From assembly GCA_036499165.1 (NCBI GenBank), contig DASYEE010000107.1, positions 1-31,528 on the forward strand: a stretch of 31,528 bases of DNA, given 5' to 3'. The DNA is from Galbitalea sp036499165 (GTDB lineage: Bacteria; Actinomycetota; Actinomycetes; Actinomycetales; Microbacteriaceae). Position numbers and translations under genes: made by a program. A model generated the notes under the pieces. It worked only from the letters and a program-made list of their open reading frames with translations. It did no database searches and was not told where the DNA came from. Positions 1 through 5,876 of this stretch are shown in pieces. The stretch's first letter is position 1; each line of letters opens with the position of its first letter.

Positions 1-194
1 GCTCCGTACGTCGGCAGTGAGAACGCCTGCGCGGACATGGTCGGAACAGAGAATCGAACGGGGGCCGCGGCAACTGCGCCGACCGGCGCGAGGAGCGTGA
101 TCGGCAGGTAAAACCCAACTGCAAGCACCACGGCGACACCGACACCCACGGTGATTCGGCGGCGCAGGTAAACGCGTTGTCGAGACCGAGGCAC
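1..194 (-). CDS. N-terminus of a membrane-anchored protein, possibly D-Ala-D-Ala carboxypeptidase (partial)
   Basis: The gene runs off the left edge, so only about 64 residues are visible. The frame reads a basic start (RSRQRVYLRRR), a hydrophobic segment (TVGVGVAVVLAVGFYLPITLLA), and then an Ala/Pro-rich stretch (VGAVAAAPVRFSVP). This looks like a type II signal anchor or an uncleaved signal peptide facing outward. The GTG at 194 is preferred because the minus strand carries TATCCT exactly six bases upstream (206-201), the leaderless promoter pattern seen elsewhere here. An in-frame ATG at 224 would add ten residues and has no such support. The FSVPTMSAQAFSLPTYG stretch recalls the N-terminus of actinobacterial penicillin-binding carboxypeptidases, from memory only. 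The catalytic motifs lie outside the window, so the function is a weak guess. Confidence 0.5.
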   Translation of the reverse strand, partial: MPRSRQRVYLRRRITVGVGVAVVLAVGFYLPITLLAPVGAVAAAPVRFSVPTMSAQAFSLPTYG

Positions 195-200
195 TCGGTA

Positions 201-206
201 AGGATA
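201..206 (-). promoter_or_regulatory. -10 box for the leftmost minus-strand gene
   Basis: The minus strand reads TATCCT, then TACCGA, then the GTG at 194. The spacing would put the transcription start on the start codon itself. No convincing -35 is visible. The box lies only 17 bp from the oppositely oriented -10 box at 224-229. Confidence 0.5.
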
Positions 207-223
207 GCCAGACTCGCAAGCCA

Positions 224-229
224 TACGCT
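224..229 (+). promoter_or_regulatory. -10 box for the APH-like kinase gene
   Basis: TACGCT ends six bases before the ATG at 236, so the mRNA is probably leaderless. The purine-rich GGAGGA touching the ATG (230-235) is too close to work as a normal ribosome binding site. Confidence 0.5.
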
Positions 230-235
230 GGAGGA

Positions 236-1174
236 ATGCCCGGTGTCCCGTTCGATCATTCGGCGATCGGCCGATACGCCTCGCGCGCGGACTGGGAATC
301 CTCTGCGCCATCCCTGCTCGCGGAACGCCTTGCAGCCTGGCGTGTCTCTCCGGTTGCGGGGCTTCATGGCGGCGTCGCCGGGATGGTACTTGCCGTCGAG
401 ACAGCCGGTGGCACGCCAGCCGTCCTGAAAATCGGGTATCCGCACGACGAGGCGAGGTGGGAGCCGGTCGCGCTTTCCGCGTTCGGCAGCGCCCTCGCTC
501 CGCGGATCTTCGAGGAAGACCCGGACAGCTGGTCGCTGCTGCTCGAGCAAGTGAACCCCGGCACACAGCTGGCGCGGGCCGAGATTCCGACGCAGGCTGC
601 GCTGCGGATCGGTGGCGGCCTCCACGCGGAGATCGCCAGCAGAAATGTACCGGACGGCCTGCCGACGCTGAGAAGCCTGGTCGGCGAGTACCTGCGCTCG
701 GCTGGAGCAGAAACCGGCCGCCAGGGTGCGGAGCTCCGCGCACTCGGGGTCGCGGACACGGTGTCGGATGCGCTTGGTCTGCTCGAGCGGCTGGCGGCGG
801 ATGATGTCCCGGCCGCCCTCGTCCACGGCGACTACAACCCCGGCAATATCCTGGATTCCGGTGCCGGACGGTGGCGGGTCATCGACCCGAAGCCGGTCGT
901 CGGCGACCCATGCTTCGATCTGTGGCCTCTCGCCACGCAGCTCAGCGCCTCGCAGGACTCGCCGACGTCGGCGACGCAACTCGGGGCGCGGCTCGAGGTC
1001 GCGGCCGAGGCTGCCGCCGTCGATTCGGAACGCTCTGGGCTCTGGGCTTTCGCGCGCGCTGCCCTCAGCCTTATTTGGCGATTGGCCGAATCGGACCAGG
1101 GAGAGCCGGACAAGGCCGGGACGCGGCTGGAGGCACGACTGCTATCGGCGTGGGCCGAAGTGGCCCGCTCGTAG
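236..1174 (+). CDS. APH(6)/hydroxyurea-type small-molecule kinase
   Basis: A 312-residue member of the aminoglycoside phosphotransferase fold. It has the Brenner motif HGDYNPGN at residues 197-204 (catalytic Asp199, metal-binding Asn204), followed by the metal-binding IDPKP at 216-220 and GDPCFDLW. The IDPKP-x2-GDP spacing is typical of the streptomycin 6-phosphotransferase/hydroxyurea kinase branch (APH_6_hur). The likely ATP lysine is in VLKIGYP (Lys65), paired with Glu76. Such enzymes transfer phosphate from ATP to a hydroxyl of an antibiotic or metabolite in the cytoplasm; the substrate here cannot be read from sequence. It stands alone, divergent from the gene at 194 and convergent with the methyltransferase at 1229. 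Nothing suggests recent transfer, so it is more likely a native housekeeping kinase than an acquired resistance gene. Confidence 0.8.
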   Translation: MPGVPFDHSAIGRYASRADWESSAPSLLAERLAAWRVSPVAGLHGGVAGMVLAVETAGGTPAVLKIGYPHDEARWEPVALSAFGSALAPRIFEEDPDSWSLLLEQVNPGTQLARAEIPTQAALRIGGGLHAEIASRNVPDGLPTLRSLVGEYLRSAGAETGRQGAELRALGVADTVSDALGLLERLAADDVPAALVHGDYNPGNILDSGAGRWRVIDPKPVVGDPCFDLWPLATQLSASQDSPTSATQLGARLEVAAEAAAVDSERSGLWAFARAALSLIWRLAESDQGEPDKAGTRLEARLLSAWAEVARS

Positions 1175-1228
1175 AGGGCGCTTCGACCAGGCTCTCACAG
1201 CAGGGAGCTGGCTGTCGGCTGCCGACCG

Positions 1229-2050
1229 TTACGCGCCAGAGGGCCGTCGTGGTGGGCGGAGCGCATAGAGCGCGACCGCGCTGGCCGAGGCCACGTTCAG
1301 CGAATCGACACCGTGCATCATCGGAATGGTTACTGTCGAATCGGCGATTCCGAGGGCTCCCCGGCTGAGGCCGTCGCCCTCCGTGCCGAGCAGGATCGCG
1401 ACACGCTCTGGCGCGGTCGCTGCGAATTCGGCAAGGTCAACGGCATTGTCGTCGAGCGCAAGGGCCGCAATTGTGAAGCCAAGGTCATGCAGCAGGTGCG
1501 CCGCTTCCGGCCACTCCGGCAGTCGAGTCCATGGCACCTGCAGCACTGTACCCATACTGACGCGCACGCTTCGCCGATACAGCGGGTCAGCACAGCGCGG
1601 AGTAACGAGTACGGCGTCTGCCCCGAGGCCTGCGACCGACCGGAAGATCGCCCCGACGTTGGTGTGGTCGACGATGTCCTCGAGGATCACAATCCGGCGC
1701 GCGCCGGCAACCGTGTCGGCAACCGACGCGAGTGCTGGCCGGTGCATCGACGCCAGCGCACCACGATGCATCGAGAAACCGGTCAATCCCTCGAGCACGG
1801 ATGGCTCCCCCACGTATACGGGAATATCGAGATCCGCGACGAGCGGTTCAATGTCGGGAAGCCACTTCTGGAGGGTGAGCATTGATCGCGGGTGGTGGCC
1901 GGCAGTGATAGCCCTGCCGATCACCTTCGTCGATTCCGCGATGTACAGGCCGCCCGCAGGTTCAGACAGCCGTCGGAGCACGACGTCCGTGAGATCGCGA
2001 TAGTCGGCGAGAGCCGGGTCGTCTGCGCTGTCGATTCTGACGATCTGCAT
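1229..2050 (-). CDS. TrmH/SpoU-family RNA 2'-O-methyltransferase
   Basis: A 273-residue protein of the SPOUT class, which methylates a ribose 2'-OH in rRNA or tRNA using S-adenosylmethionine. The C-terminal trefoil-knot motifs are clear: LGTEGDGLS at about 221-229 and MMHGVDSLNVASASA at about 244-258. The N-terminal part (GLYIAESTKVIGRAI) is a substrate-binding domain of the L30e-like type found in rRNA Gm/Um methyltransferases. I chose the ATG at 2050 because family members begin close to the IRIDSADDP stretch and AGGCAGG precedes it. An upstream in-frame ATG at 2110 would add 20 residues. The target nucleotide is unknown. The gene is head-to-head with the sirtuin gene. Confidence 0.87.
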   Translation of the reverse strand: MQIVRIDSADDPALADYRDLTDVVLRRLSEPAGGLYIAESTKVIGRAITAGHHPRSMLTLQKWLPDIEPLVADLDIPVYVGEPSVLEGLTGFSMHRGALASMHRPALASVADTVAGARRIVILEDIVDHTNVGAIFRSVAGLGADAVLVTPRCADPLYRRSVRVSMGTVLQVPWTRLPEWPEAAHLLHDLGFTIAALALDDNAVDLAEFAATAPERVAILLGTEGDGLSRGALGIADSTVTIPMMHGVDSLNVASASAVALYALRPPRRPSGA

Positions 2051-2199
2051 GAGCCTGCCTGACACCGCGAAGTACGCCGCAAGCGGACGACGGGCGGCAT
2101 CACGAAACATATCCGAAAACTTTGTTGTTTAGTCTTGCGGGAAGGACCACCGGTTATTTCTCGTCATGGGTTGCCCCGTTCGCGCAGGAAGGAGTCAGG

Positions 2200-3060
2200 A
2201 TGTCGCAGTCAGTCGCTCCTGAACGCCCGGCACTCAGCGCGGGACACGCTGCACTCGTCGACGAAGCCGCCGAGATCCTGCGGGGGCGTCAGTTTGCCGT
2301 TTTGACCGGAGCCGGCGTCAGCACGGACTCGGGTATTCCTGACTATCGCGGCGCGGGGGCACCGGTGCGTACCCCGATGACCTTCGCGCAGTTCCGCGAT
2401 GACGCGGAGTTCCGCAAGCGTTATTGGGCGGGCAGCCAGCTCGGCTGGGAGCGGTTCGACAGCGCGAGGCCCAACGATGGTCACCGCGCCCTTGCAGCGC
2501 TTGAACTCGACGGCGCCGTCAATGGGATCGTCACCCAGAACGTCGACGGGCTCCACCTGCGCGCAGGCTCGCAGCGCGTTGTTGACTTGCATGGAACGAT
2601 GGACCGTGTTCGTTGCCTCAACTGCGGCCAGCTCTATGCTCGGACGGACATCGCGGCGCACATCGTTGCGCTGAACCCCTGGCTGGCCGTCGCTGGCGTC
2701 GTTCAGCTCGGCCCGGACGGCGACGTCGAGGTGGCATCGGTCGAGAACTTTGAGGTTCCGGTCTGTGCCAACTGCGGTGGCATGCTGAAACCAGACATCG
2801 TGTACTTCGGTGAATTCATTCCGAAGGAGAAATTCGTCGAAGCGAGCGCCCTCGTGCAGAAGGCCGATGCGCTGGTGATCGCCGGGTCGTCCCTGGTCGT
2901 CAACTCGGGCATCCGGCTGCTCGACCACGCGACGAGACGTCACCTGCCCGTCGTCATCATCAATCGTGGCGTCACAAAGGGTGATCCGCGGGCGACCCTG
3001 AAGATCGACGCAGGGACGACTGAGACGCTCATCGCGCTACGCGCGCGGCTCGTCGGCTGA
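2200..3060 (+). CDS. Sir2-family NAD-dependent protein deacylase
   Basis: A 286-residue sirtuin. It has the NAD-binding GAGVSTDSGIPDYRG at 37-51, TQNVD at 112-116, the catalytic His131 in LHG, and two zinc-binding pairs, Cys139/Cys142 and Cys189/Cys192. These are followed by KPDIVYFGE at 197-205 and GSSLVV. The fold removes acyl groups from protein lysines, consuming NAD and releasing nicotinamide and O-acyl-ADP-ribose. The long insert between the two Cys pairs (about 46 residues) and the ST-x-SGIPDYR wording recall class II (SIRT4-like) sirtuins; that subclass is an inference. The start at 2200 is set by a strong AGGAAGGAG at 2186-2194 with a five-base spacer. The frame stays open to 2122 without a comparable signal. 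The phosphatase gene follows after 39 bp. Confidence 0.93.
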   Translation: MSQSVAPERPALSAGHAALVDEAAEILRGRQFAVLTGAGVSTDSGIPDYRGAGAPVRTPMTFAQFRDDAEFRKRYWAGSQLGWERFDSARPNDGHRALAALELDGAVNGIVTQNVDGLHLRAGSQRVVDLHGTMDRVRCLNCGQLYARTDIAAHIVALNPWLAVAGVVQLGPDGDVEVASVENFEVPVCANCGGMLKPDIVYFGEFIPKEKFVEASALVQKADALVIAGSSLVVNSGIRLLDHATRRHLPVVIINRGVTKGDPRATLKIDAGTTETLIALRARLVG

Positions 3061-3087
3061 CTCCCCTTCACGACGGCACGTCGCCCC

Positions 3088-3093
3088 TAAACT
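3088..3093 (+). promoter_or_regulatory. -10 box for the histidine phosphatase gene
   Basis: TAAACT ends six bases before the ATG at 3100. The spacing predicts transcription starting on the A of the start codon. It would let this gene be expressed independently of the sirtuin gene upstream. Confidence 0.5.
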
Positions 3094-3099
3094 GAGGCG

Positions 3100-3735
3100 A
3101 TGACCTCGCTCTATCTCGTTCGCCACGGTGAGACGGACTGGAATGCCCAACGGCGCATCCAGGGCACGACAGACATCCCGCTGAATGAGATGGGGCGCGG
3201 ACAGGCAAGAACCACCGCAGAGTTGCTCGCGCGCCGCGAATGGGACGCCGTCGTGTCCAGCCCGCTGTCGCGCGCGTACGAGACAGCCAGCATCATCGCC
3301 GACCGACTGGCGCTCAGGGCTCCCATGGCCATCGAGGCCCTGGTCGAACGCAACTATGGCGAAGCTGAGGGACTCAACTGGCAGCAGATCGAGGCGCGCT
3401 ACCCCGGTGACACGGTCGTGCCGGGCCGCGAGACCCACGCGGAGGTCGCCGACCGTGTCATTCCAGCCCTCATTGCGCTGGCCCGGGAGCACCCGGCCGA
3501 GTCGCTCGTCGTGGTGAGCCACGGCGGCGTCATTCGTTCAGTGCTGAACGCAGTCGAACCACACTTTCGCGTTGGCGCCATCACCAACGGTTCGATCCAC
3601 AGCTTCGAGTACGTCGACGGCTCGCTCGAACTGGTCGCCTTCGACGATCCGATCGATGAGCTGTCGCTCGAGTGCGGCACGGGAGACCTCGACGAGCAGA
3701 ACGCGATCGAGAGCAGGGACGCCGTTCGGCGCTAG
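3100..3735 (+). CDS. histidine phosphatase family protein (phosphoglycerate-mutase-like)
   Basis: A 211-residue single-domain enzyme of branch 1 of the histidine phosphatase superfamily. The RHGET motif at 8-12 holds the phospho-accepting His9. SPLSRAYETA supplies Arg58, Glu83 is the likely proton donor (LVERNYGEAEG), and SHGG supplies the second His141. Family members include cofactor-dependent phosphoglycerate mutases, alpha-ribazole phosphatases and broad phosphatases. This one is shorter than a true glycolytic mutase (about 245-250 residues), so a phosphatase role is more likely. The C-terminal 25 or so residues are acidic and look unstructured. A small-molecule phosphate ester is the expected substrate; its identity is not visible. 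Confidence 0.88.
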   Translation: MTSLYLVRHGETDWNAQRRIQGTTDIPLNEMGRGQARTTAELLARREWDAVVSSPLSRAYETASIIADRLALRAPMAIEALVERNYGEAEGLNWQQIEARYPGDTVVPGRETHAEVADRVIPALIALAREHPAESLVVVSHGGVIRSVLNAVEPHFRVGAITNGSIHSFEYVDGSLELVAFDDPIDELSLECGTGDLDEQNAIESRDAVRR

Positions 3736-3747
3736 TTTCCCTGCGCT

Positions 3748-3820
3748 AAAGTCGGGGATTCGCCGACTCGCCGAGGCGCGGGGAGCAATTCCGCGGCGCG
3801 TCGGGCGAATTACCGACTTT
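3748..3820. terminator. imperfect inverted repeat between convergent genes
   Basis: AAAGTCGGGGATTCGCCGAC (3748-3767) pairs with the complementary arm at 3800-3820 with two mismatches and one bulge. A further GC-rich inner section lies between the arms. The right arm covers the stop codon of the glycosyltransferase gene. There is no T-tract, so intrinsic termination is uncertain; it may act as a two-way transcript-end hairpin. Confidence 0.4.
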
Positions 3821-4892
3821 GGGGGCGAGCAGTGCGGGCCTCGTGCACGGCAACCAGCGTCTCGAGGAGTGCGCGAGCCGAGTTATCCCAGCTGAAATCC
3901 GCCGCACGCCGGCGCGAGAGTGCGGAGCGCCGCCGCCATTCGTCGGGGTTTTGGAGGCGGTGGATCGCGTCCGCGAACGACTGCGGATCCCCTGGGTCGA
4001 AGTACTCCGCAGCTTCGGCACCGATTTCGCGGAAGATGTCGATGTCGCTGACAACGACCGGAGTACCGCCGGCCATCGCCTCGATGAGCGGCAGGCCGAA
4101 TCCTTCGTTCAGGGATGCGGTGACAAGAGCCGTCGCGCCGGAGAGGATTTCTGCATACTCCTCATCGCTGACGCCCTGATGGAAGACGAGGCTGCCAACC
4201 GGTGCGAGAGCGTCCAGCCGTGCGACATCGGCATCGGAGGCGCGACTGAGCAGGTGCAGCGTGTAGCCGGGGAGGAGGTGCATCGCCCGGGCCAGCAGCT
4301 CGACGTTTTTGTATGGCATGAACGAGCCCATGTACGCCAGGTCGCTCGATGGCGCGTTGTCGGTGCCGACCAGCCCTGGCTCAACCGCGTTAGGCACGAC
4401 GGTGATGGGATTCTTCGTGAGCCTGTGACGCTCCATGAGGCCCCGCGTCGTCTGTGACACAGTCGCATGAGCGTCGGCTCGATTGAGAAGGAATCGCTGC
4501 GGCCACCATGAGAGGTGATACAGCCGCCAGATGAGACGGATGGGCCAGGCGAGGTCCCGTGGCGGTGTCCTGTTCTCGTAGTAGATCAGGTCGTGAACTG
4601 TGGTGACGAGGGCGAACCGGCGACCGAACGGGCCCATCGTCTGCATCGGAGTGAAGACGACATCCGGCTTCAGGGGGTTGAGTTTGCGGGAGACCCACGG
4701 CTCCCCCACCGCGGTCGGCGACGGCGCCATTACCCACGGCAGGTCGGGCAGGAGGGAGAGCTGGCGCTTGTCGGAGATGATCATGGTGAGCGGGTGCAGG
4801 CGCGCGAGCGCGCTCACAAGGCCGGCCGTGTACCTCGAGATACCGTCGTGCCGCTCGAACCGCGTGTAGCGGCAATCGAAATAGAGCTTCAT
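3810..4892 (-). CDS. GT4-type glycosyltransferase
   Basis: A 360-residue GT-B glycosyltransferase of the group 1 (GT4) family. The acceptor-side N-terminal domain carries DGISRYTAGL (16-25), and HDLIYYE lies at about 100-106. The donor-side domain has the retaining-enzyme motif EGFGLPLIEAMAGGTPVV (263-280), with Glu263 and Glu271 forming the E-x7-E pair that holds the nucleotide sugar. No membrane segment is visible, so it is likely a cytoplasmic or peripheral membrane enzyme acting on a cell-surface glycan or glycolipid. Donor and acceptor cannot be read. It starts five bases after the stop of the alpha/beta hydrolase gene and lacks a clear ribosome binding site, so the two genes are probably cotranscribed and coupled. 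Confidence 0.88.
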   Translation of the reverse strand: MKLYFDCRYTRFERHDGISRYTAGLVSALARLHPLTMIISDKRQLSLLPDLPWVMAPSPTAVGEPWVSRKLNPLKPDVVFTPMQTMGPFGRRFALVTTVHDLIYYENRTPPRDLAWPIRLIWRLYHLSWWPQRFLLNRADAHATVSQTTRGLMERHRLTKNPITVVPNAVEPGLVGTDNAPSSDLAYMGSFMPYKNVELLARAMHLLPGYTLHLLSRASDADVARLDALAPVGSLVFHQGVSDEEYAEILSGATALVTASLNEGFGLPLIEAMAGGTPVVVSDIDIFREIGAEAAEYFDPGDPQSFADAIHRLQNPDEWRRRSALSRRRAADFSWDNSARALLETLVAVHEARTARPQSR

Positions 4893-4897
4893 GGGTA

Positions 4898-5812
4898 CTA
4901 CGCGACCCGACCGGCGCCGAGGAACGCGACGATGAGCTCCGCCGCCTCGCGCGGTCGTTCGTAGTGGATCAGATGACCGACTCCATCGAGGACGTGCAGG
5001 CGCGCGTCGGGCAGGAGGTCCCGCAGCTTCTCTTCGTCAGCGACCTTGGTGATGGGGTCGTTTCCGGCCGCGATCAGGAGTGTCGGAACCTGGATCTCCG
5101 TCGCGAACTCCTGCACGTTGTTACTGATCGACGCCTGGAACGCCTCGAGCACTGTATCTCGGTCGGAGAACCGGGAAAAGTATGTGCGGTGCTGGCCATG
5201 GATCCATCGTCGCAGCGACGCGTCCCGCGTCTTCACCATGTAGTTGCTCATGATGCGAGTGATTGTGGGCGAGGCGAGCACACCGTACCCGATGCGGCGC
5301 GGCAGCTTCGCGCCAGCGCGGTAATAGAAAACGGCAAGAGCGGTCATCGCGGCCTTTGGCCCCTTGAGCGCGGGAGCTGCGATGGGATTGATCAGGATGA
5401 GCCGCGGCGTCGCAAGGCCACGCGCAACAGCCGCCGCCGCGACGATCGACCCGAAAGAGTGACCGATGATGACGGGTGGAGTGGAGAGGCCAAGACCGGT
5501 GACAAACGCAGACAGCCAGGCGGAGTAGCCGGCGATGTCATGGCGCGCCGGGCTCAGCGGCGTCGATTCACCGAAGCCGGGCAGGTCCGGGCTGATGATG
5601 CGAAGTCCCTCGAAGTGAGCAACGACCGGCTCGAGCCCGTGGTGATCTCCGCGGAAGCCGTGTACGGCGACAACCGTCACAGCGGCATCCGCCGGGCCGT
5701 AGTCCCAGTAGCGGGTTATGCCGCCCAACAGCGGGAACTCGCCTTCGCGCACCGGCAATCGGGCCAAAAGGGTGCCATACGGGCTCGCGGTCGCCGCGTC
5801 ATCGACAGTCAT
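4898..5812 (-). CDS. alpha/beta hydrolase
   Basis: A 304-residue alpha/beta-hydrolase-fold enzyme. It shows the oxyanion strand motif HGFRGD at 51-56, the nucleophile elbow GHSFG at 117-121 (Ser119), a likely acid Asp252 in AAGNDPITK, and the catalytic His280 in GVGHLIHYERP. It probably hydrolyses an ester, a lactone or another small substrate; the substrate is unknown. I chose the ATG at 5812 because TAGAAT lies eight bases upstream on the minus strand. An ATG two codons earlier (5818) would sit only two bases from that box. It is the first gene of a pair with the glycosyltransferase and is divergent from treS, sharing an operator region with it. Confidence 0.85.
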   Translation of the reverse strand: MTVDDAATASPYGTLLARLPVREGEFPLLGGITRYWDYGPADAAVTVVAVHGFRGDHHGLEPVVAHFEGLRIISPDLPGFGESTPLSPARHDIAGYSAWLSAFVTGLGLSTPPVIIGHSFGSIVAAAAVARGLATPRLILINPIAAPALKGPKAAMTALAVFYYRAGAKLPRRIGYGVLASPTITRIMSNYMVKTRDASLRRWIHGQHRTYFSRFSDRDTVLEAFQASISNNVQEFATEIQVPTLLIAAGNDPITKVADEEKLRDLLPDARLHVLDGVGHLIHYERPREAAELIVAFLGAGRVA

Positions 5813-5820
5813 TTGCATCG

Positions 5821-5826
5821 ATTCTA
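5821..5826 (-). promoter_or_regulatory. -10 box for the hydrolase-glycosyltransferase pair
   Basis: The minus strand reads TAGAAT, eight bases before the ATG at 5812. The matching -35 region falls inside the palindrome at 5843-5854, so a repressor bound there would be expected to block this promoter too. Confidence 0.45.
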
Positions 5827-5842
5827 GGCTGGCGTGGTACCT

Positions 5843-5854
5843 GTAAGCGCTTAC
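5843..5854. promoter_or_regulatory. LacI-type operator palindrome in the hydrolase/treS intergenic region
   Basis: The perfect 12-bp palindrome GTAAGCGCTTAC, preceded by T, matches the usual LacI-family operator form TGTAAGCGCTTACA at all but the last base. It lies between the divergent starts at 5812 and 5877 and covers the -35 positions of both. LacI-family proteins commonly bind such sites and release them on binding a sugar. The regulator gene is not in this window. Sugar-responsive repression of treS is an inference. Confidence 0.75.
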
Positions 5855-5864
5855 GGGCAGGCTA

Positions 5865-5870
5865 TAAGCT
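5865..5870 (+). promoter_or_regulatory. -10 box for treS
   Basis: TAAGCT ends six bases before the ATG at 5877, predicting a leaderless mRNA. An overlapping TATAAG sits at 5863-5868. The operator palindrome lies where the -35 contacts would be. Confidence 0.5.
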
Positions 5871-5876
5871 CGATGA

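Noticed and set aside
2122..2199. Upstream extension of the sirtuin gene from a TTG at 2122
   Set aside because: The added residues do not resemble sirtuin N-termini, and a strong ribosome binding site marks the ATG at 2200.
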